This document shows positions 1 to 8,314 of a stretch of DNA of 64,000 nucleotides, piece after piece. The first letter of the stretch is position 1. The number at the start of each line of letters is the position of its first letter. A program made the position numbers and the translations under genes. The stretch is from contig JAIECF010000112.1 of assembly GCA_029068655.1 (NCBI GenBank), positions 36,616 through 100,615 of the forward strand, given 5' to 3'. This DNA is from Muribaculaceae bacterium. GTDB lineage: Bacteria > Bacteroidota > Bacteroidia > Bacteroidales > Muribaculaceae. The notes beneath the pieces were generated by a model. It was not told the DNA's origin. It made no database searches and saw only the letters and a list, made by a program, of their open reading frames with translations.

Positions 1-484
1 AGTCATAGATTTCAGCACCAGTGCCAATTTCAGGCATAGCTCCCGTTTGCTCATTGATCTTAGCTATATGCCTGTCGATCATCGGAAACAGTTTCTCCGA
101 CGCGTGTTCAGGCATCCTTGCGGCGATTGTCGCGATCTGTGCTGAAATTCCGGGATAGATTCTTACACTACGGTTTCCCGTTTCGTCGAGCACAGAGATA
201 TCGGATCCGATGCCAAATGTTGCGTTTGGAGAGTTCTCGATTCTCGCCACATTGACTATCCTGACGTGGTCGCCTATCCGCACGTTGGAAATGCCTCCCG
301 GCACATTGATTATTTCCGTACCCTTGCCTATCGATACCCTGCCTTTGAAACAGACATTTCTGATTCGCCCGAGATCTGCGCCCTCTGCTATTTCCACGAG
401 GCTCCAGTCGTCACTGAAGCAACCTTGTCTCTCAAGCTTTTCTATATCGCTCTCATTCATATCCACACACCGCTTTATTGTCAT
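1..484 (-). CDS. DUF4954 family protein, N-terminal part (runs off the window)
   Basis: The minus-strand frame is open from an ATG at 484 to base 1, about 161 codons, so only the N-terminus is present. The start reads MTIKRCVDMNESDIEKLERQ. It is followed by a stretch with alternating glycine and valine/isoleucine (FKGRVSIGKG, GGISNVRIGDHVRIVNVAR), as in a left-handed beta-helix built from hexapeptide repeats. This matches my memory of DUF4954, a large Bacteroidetes family of unknown biochemical function, possibly a sugar or nucleotide acyltransferase-like protein. It lies 19 bases downstream of hflX on the same strand and is probably cotranscribed with it. The second in-frame ATG (MNESDIEK, eight codons on) is an equally plausible start. 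The family call is from memory of the N-terminal pattern only. Confidence 0.7.
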   Translation of the reverse strand, partial: MTIKRCVDMNESDIEKLERQGCFSDDWSLVEIAEGADLGRIRNVCFKGRVSIGKGTEIINVPGGISNVRIGDHVRIVNVARIENSPNATFGIGSDISVLDETGNRSVRIYPGISAQIATIAARMPEHASEKLFPMIDRHIAKINEQTGAMPEIGTGAEIYD

Positions 485-503
485 ATTTCTGAAGACTTAA
501 GAC

Positions 504-1727
504 TTAAGACTCCATATCCTCATATTTCTGGAAAAGAAAATCATTATATGGAAATCTTTCCACGTGAATCTCTTTGGCCTTTTCGTAGAGAAGTTCCTTA
601 AGCTGGTCGATATTGGTCTTGTCCTTGGCCGAGATGAAGACGCAGTTGTTGTTCATCTTAGCCATCCAGGTCTTCTTGAAGTCATCGAGGCTCATGTTCT
701 CGCGGGTGGCCGGAGTGAGATCATCCGGATCCTTCGGGGTATACTTGAAGGCGTCTATCTTGTTGAAGACAAGTATCTGCGGTTTCTGAGCAGCACCGCA
801 CACATCACTCAGTGTTTTGTCTACCACTTCGATCTGTTCCTCGAAATTAGGATGGCTTACGTCTACCACATGCATGAGAAGGTCTGCCTCGCGCACCTCG
901 TCGAGGGTAGACTTGAAGGAATTGACAAGATGTGTAGGAAGCTTACGGATGAAACCCACGGTATCCGAGAGCAGGAATGGCAGATTATCGATCGTCACTT
1001 TTCTGACAGTGGTGTCGAGGGTAGCGAAAAGTTTGTTTTCTGCGAAGACATCGCTCTTACTGAGGAGATTCATTATCGTTGACTTGCCGACGTTGGTATA
1101 CCCTACGAGTGCGACGCGTGTCATGTTGCCGCGGTTCTTACGTTGGATACTTTTCTGCTTGTCTATGTCCTTGAGTTCCTCCTTAAGTCTGGATATCTTG
1201 TCAAGGATGATTCGTCGGTCAGTCTCTATCTGGGTCTCGCCAGGACCGCGCATACCTATACCGCCACGTTGCCTCTCGAGGTGTGTCCACATACGGGTGA
1301 GTCGTGGCAAAAGATACTGGTATTGAGCCAGCTCTACCTGAGTCCTTGCGGTAGCCGTTTGGGCGCGTTTGGCAAAGATATCAAGGATGAGGCTCGTCCG
1401 GTCGAGAATCTTGACCTTGAGTTCTTTTTCTATGTTGAGCACCTGTTTCGAAGAAAGATCGTCGTCGAAAATTACGAGACCTATCTCATTGTCTTCCACA
1501 TATTTTCTGATCTCCTCGAGTTTGCCGGTGCCGACGTATGTTCGGGGATTCGGATAGTCGAGTTTCTGCACAAATCTCTTCTCCGGTTCAGCGCCTGCGG
1601 TTTTAGCGAGAAACTCGAGTTCGTCGAGATATTCATTGACCTTAGCCTCGTTCTGCTTCTGGGTGACGAGGCCTACAAGGACCGTCCTCTCGTTTTCTTC
1701 TTTGTTTATAATGTTATCTTCTATCAT
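504..1727 (-). CDS. hflX: GTPase HflX
   Basis: 407-residue ribosome-associated GTPase that in other bacteria splits or rescues 70S ribosomes under stress. The N-terminal HflX domain contains YVGTGKLEEI (about residues 64-73) and the glycine-rich GGIGMRGPGETQIETDRR (155-172), a hallmark of the family. A coiled coil follows. The G domain has G1 GYTNVGKST (209-217), G3 DTVGF and G4 NKID. Length is normal for the family. The start MIEDNIINKEENERTVLVGL was taken as the first ATG that leaves the full N-terminal domain. No TAnnTTTG promoter is obvious just upstream, where there is a GC-rich hairpin and a repeat. It ends 19 bases before the DUF4954 gene, and the gap holds a direct repeat of GACTTAA. 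Confidence 0.95.
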   Translation of the reverse strand: MIEDNIINKEENERTVLVGLVTQKQNEAKVNEYLDELEFLAKTAGAEPEKRFVQKLDYPNPRTYVGTGKLEEIRKYVEDNEIGLVIFDDDLSSKQVLNIEKELKVKILDRTSLILDIFAKRAQTATARTQVELAQYQYLLPRLTRMWTHLERQRGGIGMRGPGETQIETDRRIILDKISRLKEELKDIDKQKSIQRKNRGNMTRVALVGYTNVGKSTIMNLLSKSDVFAENKLFATLDTTVRKVTIDNLPFLLSDTVGFIRKLPTHLVNSFKSTLDEVREADLLMHVVDVSHPNFEEQIEVVDKTLSDVCGAAQKPQILVFNKIDAFKYTPKDPDDLTPATRENMSLDDFKKTWMAKMNNNCVFISAKDKTNIDQLKELLYEKAKEIHVERFPYNDFLFQKYEDMES

Positions 1728-1761
1728 GAGGTCATATACTTGTATATATGATTAACGTTTC

Positions 1762-1790
1762 ACGCCCCCCGCTGGTTGTGCGGAGGGCGT
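1762..1790. terminator. GC-rich hairpin between pepD and hflX
   Basis: ACGCCC (1762-1767) pairs with GGGCGT (1785-1790), extended inward by CCGC/GCGG around a TGGTTGT loop. It sits directly downstream of the pepD stop on the minus strand. There is no good T tract on either side, so it may be a weak terminator or an mRNA 3'-end structure rather than a classical intrinsic terminator. Confidence 0.4.
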
Positions 1791-1802
1791 ACCTATTTCT
1801 TA

Positions 1803-1829
1803 AATTGTAAAACGTACAACGTAAAACGC
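1803..1829. repeat. Intergenic repeat, GTAAAACGTACAACG family
   Basis: The motif GTAAAACGTACAAC followed by GTAAAACG abuts the 3' end of pepD. Related copies lie at 11341-11405 and 41491-41518, with a degenerate one near 26012-26045. All are outside genes. Confidence 0.7.
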
Positions 1830-3290
1830 CTATCTCGCAAGACGAGCCAGAAGGTCGGTCAGAAATCTCCAGTATTCTTCTACAGATGGAATGTAGGCCT
1901 TTTCGTTCGGGCTATGTATATCCTTAAGGGTCGGTCCGAAAGAGATCATGTCCATTCCAGGCATCTTTTCAAGGAATATTCCGCACTCGAGGCCGGCGTG
2001 GAGCGCCTCTACCTTGGGCTCATATCCGAAGAGAGCCTTGAAGCTTTGTTCAGCTTTCTTCAGAAGCTCGCTGTCAGGGTTCGGAGCCCACCCAACACTG
2101 GGGTCGTTAGTGACTACAACGCAACCGATATTCTCATAGAGCGCGGTGATCCTATCGGTGATTTCTTCACGTTTGCTGTCGACAGAAGAGCGCTGATGAG
2201 TGGTGACTACAACTTTGTCGTCGCCCTCCTTATGAACGCTTGCGAGATTTGAAGAGGTCTCCACAAGTCCCGGGACTGCGAGGCTCATGCCTTGCACTCC
2301 GTTGGGCGTTCCGAATATAGTCGATATAAGGGGACTGACATATTCAGGAGCGATCATCTTCGTAGGCTTCTCGCGCATTGATACGTTGAAAGTGAAGCTC
2401 TCGCCTTCAGCGAGGCGGAGTTCGTCGTGGATGGTAGCGTTGTAAATTTCAGCCATTTTCTCAAAGGCCTCTTCATTGCCCGCAGGTATTCCCACAATGG
2501 CTTTAGCTTCGCGTGGAATGGCGTTTGGTAGGCCTCCTCCCTGGAAGTCGCTCAGCATCACTACGCCGAATTCGTCTTCTGTAAGCCAAAGGAAGCGGGC
2601 GAGAAGCTGGTTGGCGTTGCCGCGGCCGAGATGGATCTCCATTCCGGAGTGTCCTCCCTTGAGGTGGTCAATATGCACTTCATACCAATCGAAACCTTCA
2701 GGGGCTTCCATTTCCTCCATGGGATATGTGGCTATGGTGCACATTGAGCCTGCGCAGCCGATCACTATCATTCCATGTTCCTCTGAGTCGAGGTTGAGCA
2801 GAATGCGTCCGCTTATAAGGCTTGAGTCCAGGCCATTGGCGCCGGTAAGGCCCTGTTCTTCGTCGACTGTAAAGAGTGCCTCGAGAGGACCGTGTACAAG
2901 ATCGGGGTCGATCATGGCAGCCATAGCCGATGCGCAACCTAATCCGTTATCTGCTCCGAGAGTAGTGCCTTCAGCCCTGACCCAATCTCCTTCCACTACC
3001 GTCTTGATGGGATCCTTAAGGAAATCATGCTCTACATCGCCGCGCTTTTCGGCTACCATGTCTTGATGTCCCTGAAGCACTACCGTGGGAGCGTTCTCAT
3101 ATCCTGGAGTAGCCGGGCAATACATCACTACGTTTCCCACCTCGTCGGTTGCATACCTGAGACCATGCTTTTCAGCCCAGCCTACAAGGAAATCCTTCAT
3201 CTTGTCAAGATGATGGGTGGGACGTGGTATCTTGGTTATCTCATCGAAGCATTCCCATACGAGCTTCGGCTTAAGATCTGTTATCTTCAT
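1830..3290 (-). CDS. pepD: Aminoacyl-histidine dipeptidase, M20 family (PepD type)
   Basis: 486-residue cytosolic zinc dipeptidase (beta-Ala-His/Xaa-His dipeptidase, M20). The metal-site motifs are all present in order: VVLQGHQDMVAE, the TTLGADNGLG aspartate, DEEQGLTGA, LNLDSEE, and the C-terminal HAGLECGIF histidine. The lid domain lies between, and length is normal. There is no signal peptide, so it acts in the cytoplasm on imported or recycled dipeptides. The ATG overlaps the TGA of the muramidase gene by four bases (ATGA, 3287-3290), so translation is probably coupled. This is the last gene of a three-gene operon whose first gene is a paralogous dipeptidase, and the two PepD proteins clearly differ in sequence. 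Confidence 0.94.
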   Translation of the reverse strand: MKITDLKPKLVWECFDEITKIPRPTHHLDKMKDFLVGWAEKHGLRYATDEVGNVVMYCPATPGYENAPTVVLQGHQDMVAEKRGDVEHDFLKDPIKTVVEGDWVRAEGTTLGADNGLGCASAMAAMIDPDLVHGPLEALFTVDEEQGLTGANGLDSSLISGRILLNLDSEEHGMIVIGCAGSMCTIATYPMEEMEAPEGFDWYEVHIDHLKGGHSGMEIHLGRGNANQLLARFLWLTEDEFGVVMLSDFQGGGLPNAIPREAKAIVGIPAGNEEAFEKMAEIYNATIHDELRLAEGESFTFNVSMREKPTKMIAPEYVSPLISTIFGTPNGVQGMSLAVPGLVETSSNLASVHKEGDDKVVVTTHQRSSVDSKREEITDRITALYENIGCVVVTNDPSVGWAPNPDSELLKKAEQSFKALFGYEPKVEALHAGLECGIFLEKMPGMDMISFGPTLKDIHSPNEKAYIPSVEEYWRFLTDLLARLAR

Positions 3291-4084
3291 TTCTTATCAG
3301 TCTTTTTCTTTTGATTCTTATAGTTGGCATATTCTTTCGCCATTCGCGTATGATAACCGCGTTTTGCATATGATGGTCCGTTATATTTCCGTGCAAATGC
3401 CGACCAGTCTTTTTTCTGAAGAGCCTCAAGCATACCTGCATTACGGATGAAGATCGCGAACATCTCAAGCTGGCTGAATTCCGATTCGCATATCTTCTCC
3501 ACCATTTCTTCTACACTCTTGCATCCGCAGAGTTTATAGTTGAAACCTCCGATCTGGAACATGCCCCAATATGTGCCCATGTCTGCAGCATCAGCATTGA
3601 TCTTACGCGCATTTGTCAGCGCGGTCCATTCCTTCAAAGCGTATCCGCTCAGGCCTGACGGAACTTTCGCATCTTTCATCTTGCGCCCTTTGGCCTTGCT
3701 TTTGTATTTGTTGAATAGCGACTGCACATAGTTTGCTACCGGCACTCCCGGAGCCCAGAATCCCTGAAGTTTTGGTCCCGCTTCTATCTTTACGACAGCC
3801 TTTATGGCCGCGACCTCTACACCGAGTTGATCGGCGACGATCTGGAAATCCTCTTCCGTCAGGGTGTCGTATCTTACCTTCTCATCCTCCTTAGGCATAT
3901 CCGTAAGCACCAGAGATACAAGTTCGGCCACGTCGTCTTCTGATGCGACGGACGACGCTTCCGCAGAGGAAGACACGTCCTGGATGCCTGATGCCATAGC
4001 GCCGGCTTTCGATTGAGGCGTCTCCGCATTGATTGCGGAGACGCTCAGTAGGGTTGCAAGGGCGAAAAGAAGCGGCCGCTTCAT
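3287..4084 (-). CDS. Exported N-acetylmuramidase (DUF3380/PF11860 type)
   Basis: 265-residue protein with an N-terminal signal peptide (MKRPLLFALATLLSVSAINA). A Ser/Ala-rich linker follows, then a lysozyme-like domain from about residue 75. Diagnostic pieces are LGVEVAAIKAVVKIEAG (putative catalytic Glu), the FWAPGVPV segment, WGMFQIGGFNYKLCG and WSAFARKYNGPSY, which match the N-acetylmuramidase family found in phage endolysins and bacterial cell-wall hydrolases. It probably acts on peptidoglycan in the periplasm. The ATG overlaps the stop of the upstream dipeptidase and its own stop overlaps the ATG of the downstream one (both ATGA), so it is embedded in a translationally coupled operon. The operon context suggests wall turnover linked to dipeptide recycling; that link is inference. 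Confidence 0.85.
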   Translation of the reverse strand: MKRPLLFALATLLSVSAINAETPQSKAGAMASGIQDVSSSAEASSVASEDDVAELVSLVLTDMPKEDEKVRYDTLTEEDFQIVADQLGVEVAAIKAVVKIEAGPKLQGFWAPGVPVANYVQSLFNKYKSKAKGRKMKDAKVPSGLSGYALKEWTALTNARKINADAADMGTYWGMFQIGGFNYKLCGCKSVEEMVEKICESEFSQLEMFAIFIRNAGMLEALQKKDWSAFARKYNGPSYAKRGYHTRMAKEYANYKNQKKKTDKK

Positions 4085-5538
4085 GATTTCGCCACTTTTT
4101 CGAGTGTAAGGCAGAGATGACGCCAGAATTTTTCTACGGTAGGAATGAGCAGCTGCTCGTCAGGTGAGTGTACGCCCGTCATTGTCGGACCGAAGCTTAC
4201 CATGTCGAGGTGAGGATATTTATCAAGGAAAAGTCCGCATTCAAGTCCGGCGTGAATAGCCTTAATGGCAGGTTTGACGCCGAAGAGTTCTTCGTAAGCT
4301 TCTGCCGATAGCTTCATGATGGGTGAGTTCATATTTGGAGCCCATCCGGGATATCCGTCTGAATGGTCTACCTTGGCTCCTGCTAATTGGAAATGAGCCT
4401 CTACCTGGCCTGCGATATCGTATTTGCGGCTTTCCACGCTGGAACGTTGCGAAGTGGTCACCTTAATCTTGTCGTCACCTTCCATCTTCACAGCTGCGAG
4501 GTTGGTGGATGTCTCTACCAATCCCTCGATGTCACGGCTCATCGAGATCACTCCATGAGGTGCGCTGTAGAGGGCCCTTACAAGAGCAAGCGAAGTAGTC
4601 TGGTCTATGCTGTATTCCGGTTTTGCAGCATCTTCTATCTTGATGCATACGCTTGGCTCGATTCCCGCATATTCCTTTACGATTTCAAGCGAATAAGTCT
4701 CAAGAGCAGTCTTTACGTCATCTGCGAGCTTTGTTTCGACTCCGAATACGGCGTGAGCCTCGCGCGGTATGGCGTTACGAAGGTTGCCGCCGTCAAACTC
4801 CACGAGTTCGATGTTCCATTTCTGTGAGCAGTTCCAGAGGAAACGCGCTACGAGTTTATTGGCATTGGCTCGCCCGAGGTGAATGTCGCCGCCTGAGTGG
4901 CCGCCAAGGAGTCCGCTGACGCTGACTTTCAAATATGAGAAATGATCCGGGGCGAGGGAGCGTTTGTAGTCGAACCAAGCTGTAGTGTCGATGCCTCCTG
5001 CACATCCTACGAAAATCTCTCCGTCATCTTCAGAGTCGAGATTGATCAGGATGTTGCCTCCGAGCATGTCTTCTCCGAGATTCTGGGCTCCTTCCAGGCC
5101 TATCTCTTCGTTGACGGTAAAGAGAGCCTCTACCGGACCGTGTTTCAGTGATGGATCGATCATTACTGCCATGGCTGCCGCAATACCGATGCCGTTATCT
5201 GCCCCAAGTGTAGTGCCGCGTGCCTTTACCCAGTCTCCGTCGATATATGTGTCGATGGGATCTTTAAGGAAATCATGCTCTACGTCGCCGTTCTTTTCCG
5301 CTACCATGTCCATATGGGCCTGCAGTATGACAGTAGGAGCGTTCTCCAGTCCCGGGGTAGCGTCCTTATGCATAAGCACGTTGCCGCATTCGTCGGTCTT
5401 CACTGCTACACCATGTTTCTTTGCGAAATCGATGAGGAACTCTCTGATCTGCTCTTCATGGCAGGAGGGACGCGGAACCTTGGTGACTTCGTCGAAGCAC
5501 TTCCAGATTAGTTCCGGCTTAAGGTCTTTTACTTCCAT
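4081..5538 (-). CDS. Aminoacyl-histidine dipeptidase paralogue, M20 family
   Basis: 485-residue PepD-type M20 dipeptidase, first gene of the dipeptidase-muramidase-dipeptidase operon. Metal-site motifs VILQAHMDMVAE, TTLGADNGIG, NEEIGLEGA, INLDSEDDGE and HAGLECGLF are intact, so it should be active in the cytoplasm. The frame is open to an ATG at 5604. That ATG lies inside the promoter -10-like box at 5602-5609, so the start is placed at 5538 (MEVKDLKPELIWKCFDEVTK), which aligns with the N-terminus of the neighbouring paralogue. It stops in an ATGA overlap with the muramidase gene. Two paralogues in one operon suggests divided substrate ranges, which the sequence cannot show. Confidence 0.93.
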   Translation of the reverse strand: MEVKDLKPELIWKCFDEVTKVPRPSCHEEQIREFLIDFAKKHGVAVKTDECGNVLMHKDATPGLENAPTVILQAHMDMVAEKNGDVEHDFLKDPIDTYIDGDWVKARGTTLGADNGIGIAAAMAVMIDPSLKHGPVEALFTVNEEIGLEGAQNLGEDMLGGNILINLDSEDDGEIFVGCAGGIDTTAWFDYKRSLAPDHFSYLKVSVSGLLGGHSGGDIHLGRANANKLVARFLWNCSQKWNIELVEFDGGNLRNAIPREAHAVFGVETKLADDVKTALETYSLEIVKEYAGIEPSVCIKIEDAAKPEYSIDQTTSLALVRALYSAPHGVISMSRDIEGLVETSTNLAAVKMEGDDKIKVTTSQRSSVESRKYDIAGQVEAHFQLAGAKVDHSDGYPGWAPNMNSPIMKLSAEAYEELFGVKPAIKAIHAGLECGLFLDKYPHLDMVSFGPTMTGVHSPDEQLLIPTVEKFWRHLCLTLEKVAKS

Positions 5539-5601
5539 TTTCTTTTTGGGTTTTATGATGTTTATATTAGTTTTTAAGGGTAGGTGGTCGGTTTCAGACT
5601 C

Positions 5602-5633
5602 CAAAGATATGAATTTTATTTCATTTTAACAAA
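5602..5633 (-). promoter_or_regulatory. Bacteroidetes-type promoter for the dipeptidase operon
   Basis: TTTG at 5633-5630, a 20-base spacer, then TATCTTTG at 5609-5602 on the minus strand match the Bacteroidetes sigma consensus (TTTG, N19-20, TAnnTTTG). Predicted transcription starts near 5596, giving a leader of about 58 bases to the ATG at 5538 and excluding the ATG at 5604. Confidence 0.8.
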
Positions 5634-5672
5634 TCTTTTATATTTCTTATCGCTCCAATCACGATTTTTTAT

Positions 5673-5680
5673 TAATTTTG
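5673..5680 (+). promoter_or_regulatory. -7 box for the OmpH-like lipoprotein gene
   Basis: TAATTTTG matches TAnnTTTG. No good -33 TTTG is present at the expected distance, so this is a partial promoter call. The leader to the ATG at 5753 would be about 65 bases. Confidence 0.5.
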
Positions 5681-5752
5681 CATTCGGATAGCGCCCTCTC
5701 TCGGATAGGACGCTTATAGCTACATAGTATCATCAAACACAAAAGCGATATA

Positions 5753-6352
5753 ATGAAGAAAAAACTTTACACTGTCCTCGGCATTGCACTTGCACTTGCC
5801 ACCGGAAGCGGAATAGCTTCCTGCGGCGGCTCGAATGACGAGACAGCGGCTCCCGCCAAGAAGGTGGCTGTAGCCGACAGCGTGGCGCTTCCAAACTACC
5901 GCTACGTCGACATGGACACACTGCTTACAAGGTATATCCTTGCGAAAGACTACAACGAGGAGATGATCCGTATGCAGAATAATCTCGAGGCAGAGACCAA
6001 GAAGCATCAGACTTCTCTCCAGTCGCTCGCTTCGCAGATTCAGAACAAGGTTCAGAACAATTCTTACCTCTCGCAGGAAAGCTTCGACACCGATCAGCAG
6101 AAACTCGCATCCATGCAGAGCAATGCAGAACGTTCGGTGGGTATGATGCAGCAGAAATATGCTGAGGCTGCTGCCAAAGCCAATCAGGCTGTCGCAGATT
6201 CAGTGACAGCTTTCATTGAGATGTATAATAAGAAGCATGGCTACGACGCCATCTTCAACAAGGCCGCGGCTCTCCACTTCAATCCCGCGCTTGACATCAC
6301 TGATGAGATCGTAGAGGGTCTGAACGCCCGCTATAACAAGATTAAGAAATAA
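5753..6352 (+). CDS. OmpH/Skp-like periplasmic chaperone, predicted lipoprotein
   Basis: 199 residues. A lipoprotein signal ends in a lipobox-like IASC with Cys as the first mature residue, followed by a short Ser/Ala/Asp linker. Residues from about 50 resemble the OmpH/Skp family: YRYVDMDTLLTRYILAKDYN, then a long helical coiled-coil arm rich in Gln, Lys and Ala, and a C-terminal return (YDAIFNKAAALHFNPALDIT). Skp proteins hold unfolded outer-membrane proteins in the periplasm. Here the lipidation signal would anchor the protein to a membrane, which differs from E. coli Skp but occurs in Bacteroidetes. The next gene starts nine bases later and is probably cotranscribed. Confidence 0.8.
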   Translation: MKKKLYTVLGIALALATGSGIASCGGSNDETAAPAKKVAVADSVALPNYRYVDMDTLLTRYILAKDYNEEMIRMQNNLEAETKKHQTSLQSLASQIQNKVQNNSYLSQESFDTDQQKLASMQSNAERSVGMMQQKYAEAAAKANQAVADSVTAFIEMYNKKHGYDAIFNKAAALHFNPALDITDEIVEGLNARYNKIKK

Positions 6353-6361
6353 GCTGGGATT

Positions 6362-6691
6362 ATGACAAGACGCCTGCGCGTGCTCATGACGGCTATGGCT
6401 TTTATGGCTTTAGCCTTAAGTCCTGCCTTTTGCGATGCCAAGGGGTGGGAGGCGGTGCGTGCCGACGTCTCGGGCCTTAACTCCGTGGCCCGCGACAACG
6501 ACGTGGAGATACGTGTCTCTCCGGGGCATGTGGTAGTAGTGGCTTCTCAGTCTGTCCAGATAAAGGTGTTCACCATTCTCGGACAGGTGGTCAGCAGCGA
6601 GACGCTTCCGGCCGGTACGAGCAGGTTGCCGCTCTCTCACGGAGTATATATTGTGAAGGTGGGCGACCTTACATGTAAGATAGCCGTCTGA
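6362..6691 (+). CDS. Small exported protein with a T9SS-like C-terminal sorting domain
   Basis: 109 residues: an N-terminal signal peptide (MTRRLRVLMTAMAFMALALS to about FCDA), a short linker, then from about residue 50 a beta-rich module, VQIKVFTILGQVVSSE, ending GVYIVKVGDLTCKIAV. That module follows the pattern of type IX secretion (Por) C-terminal sorting domains (hydrophobic-G-x-V...L..G.Y.V.V). There is almost no passenger domain, so this is essentially a signal peptide plus sorting domain. It starts nine bases after the OmpH-like gene. Function is unknown; alternatives are a remnant of a larger secreted protein or a small surface protein in its own right. Confidence 0.7.
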   Translation: MTRRLRVLMTAMAFMALALSPAFCDAKGWEAVRADVSGLNSVARDNDVEIRVSPGHVVVVASQSVQIKVFTILGQVVSSETLPAGTSRLPLSHGVYIVKVGDLTCKIAV

Positions 6692-6746
6692 CGGGTATAC
6701 ACCCTCCTCCCATTAAACCTTCTAAACCCATTTACCTTAAACAAAA

Positions 6747-7769
6747 ATGGAAGCAATAGATTGGAAAAACCTTCCGTTCGGATATGTTCCGACCAAATTC
6801 AACGTACGATGCACATTCAGCGACGGCAAGTGGGGGCCGATTGAGGTCTCTGATTCCGAATATATCCCTATGCACATGGCGGCCGCATGTCTTCACTATG
6901 GTCAGGAGTCTTTCGAAGGTCTCAAGGCTTTCCGTGGAGCCGACGGAAAGATTCGCGTGTTTCGCATGGATGAGAACGCCAAGCGTTTTATCCGTTCAGC
7001 CGAGGGCATCATGATGGAGCCACTTCCGGAAGAAATATTCTGTGAGATGGTCCGTAAGGTTGTCGCCCTCAACTCGGAGTTCGTTCCTCCTTACGGTACT
7101 GGCGCAAGTCTCTATATACGTCCTCTTGAGATCGGTATTTCACCCCAGGTTGGAGTGAAGCCTTCTAAAGACTATATGGTTGTGATGTTCGTCACTCCTG
7201 TAGGACCATATTTCAAGACCGGTTTCAATCCCACCAAGGTCTGCCTGAGCCGCAACTATGACCGTGTCGCCCCTCTCGGCACCGGCGCTTTCAAGATAGG
7301 CGGTAACTATGCGGCTTCTCTAAAAGCCGGCGAGATCGCTCACAATCTTGGCTATTCAGTGATGTTATATCTTGATCCTAAGGAAAAGAAATACCTTGAT
7401 GAGTGCGGAGCTGCTAACTTTTTTGGTATCCGTGGCAACAGCTATATCACACCCGCATCTGATTCGATTCTTCCCTCCATCACCAATAAGAGTATCTGTC
7501 AGCTTGCCGAAGACCTCGGCATGACTGTAGAGCGCCGTCACATACCTGTCGAGGAACTGGAGACTTTCGATGAGGTTGGTGCATGTGGCACTGCCGCTGT
7601 GATTTCTCCCGTAGGAGTGATCGACGATATCGATACCGGTAAGAGCTATACATATGGTGACGGCACTCCCGGCGAAAAGTCGACCATGCTCTATAATAAG
7701 TTGCGGGGAATCCAGCTTGGAGAGGAACCCGATACTCACGGCTGGGTAGAGATCATCGAGGAAAACTAA
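6747..7769 (+). CDS. ilvE: Branched-chain amino acid aminotransferase
   Basis: 340-residue fold-type IV PLP enzyme. It interconverts Val, Leu and Ile with their 2-oxo acids using glutamate/2-oxoglutarate. The substrate loop near YGQESFEGLKAFRG (51-64), the PLP lysine K183 in GTGAFKIGGNYAAS and the GTAAVISPVG phosphate-binding turn near the C-terminus are all present. Length fits the long (type II) BCAT class common in Bacteroidetes. The leader is a plain AT-rich stretch with AACAAAA before the ATG. The HD-domain gene follows after a two-base gap and is likely cotranscribed. Confidence 0.95.
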   Translation: MEAIDWKNLPFGYVPTKFNVRCTFSDGKWGPIEVSDSEYIPMHMAAACLHYGQESFEGLKAFRGADGKIRVFRMDENAKRFIRSAEGIMMEPLPEEIFCEMVRKVVALNSEFVPPYGTGASLYIRPLEIGISPQVGVKPSKDYMVVMFVTPVGPYFKTGFNPTKVCLSRNYDRVAPLGTGAFKIGGNYAASLKAGEIAHNLGYSVMLYLDPKEKKYLDECGAANFFGIRGNSYITPASDSILPSITNKSICQLAEDLGMTVERRHIPVEELETFDEVGACGTAAVISPVGVIDDIDTGKSYTYGDGTPGEKSTMLYNKLRGIQLGEEPDTHGWVEIIEEN

Positions 7770-7771
7770 TT

Positions 7772-8314
7772 ATGTATTACGAGAATATCCTGAATAAATA
7801 CTACGAGGAGGGCTCTGCCCTCCTCGATTTGCTTTTGACCCACTCCGAGATGGTGGCGCGTAAGGCGCTCGCTGTCGCCGATGCCGCTCGTCTCGATGTG
7901 GACCGTGACTTTGTCTATAATGCCGCTATGCTTCACGACATCGGCATATTCCACTGCGACGCTCCCGGCATATACTGTCATGGCACTGAACCTTACATAC
8001 GTCACGGAATCATTGGGGCCGAGCTCATGCGTCAGGAAGGAATGGAAAAGTATGCGCGGATATGCGAACGCCATACAGGCTCAGGACTCACCGCTAAAGA
8101 AATAGCGGAAACGGGGATGCCGCTTCCGCCAATGGATTTTCTTCCTGAGACTTTGGAGGAGAAACTGATATGCTACGCTGACAAGTTCTTCAGCAAGTCG
8201 GGCGATCCGAAGGAGGAGAAGTCTCTGGAGCGTGTCCGGAGGTCTATGCTTAAGTTCGGTAATGACTCCCTTGCCCGCTTTGAGGCCCTTCATTCCCTTC
8301 TCTCAACCCCTTAA
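7772..8314 (+). CDS. HD-domain phosphohydrolase
   Basis: 180 residues with a compact HD domain: His24 (THSEMVARKA), His55-Asp56 in AAMLHDIGIF, then a His-rich middle (HCDAPGIYCHG, YIRHGIIGAEL), ERHTG and the distal aspartate in LICYADKFFS. It resembles the small HDIG/YqeK-like hydrolases that cut phosphodiester or phosphomonoester bonds in nucleotides. The exact substrate cannot be read from sequence. There is no signal peptide. It begins two bases after ilvE. Its TAA stop is supplied by the first unit of a TTAACCC heptamer array. Confidence 0.85.
   Translation: MYYENILNKYYEEGSALLDLLLTHSEMVARKALAVADAARLDVDRDFVYNAAMLHDIGIFHCDAPGIYCHGTEPYIRHGIIGAELMRQEGMEKYARICERHTGSGLTAKEIAETGMPLPPMDFLPETLEEKLICYADKFFSKSGDPKEEKSLERVRRSMLKFGNDSLARFEALHSLLSTP

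Noticed and set aside
1143..1751. A 202-codon plus-strand frame opposite hflX
   Set aside because: The minus-strand HflX frame has all G-domain motifs; the opposite frame has none.
4081..5604. The ATG at 5604 as start of the first dipeptidase
   Set aside because: It lies inside the TATCTTTG promoter box, and the paralogue aligns from the ATG at 5538.
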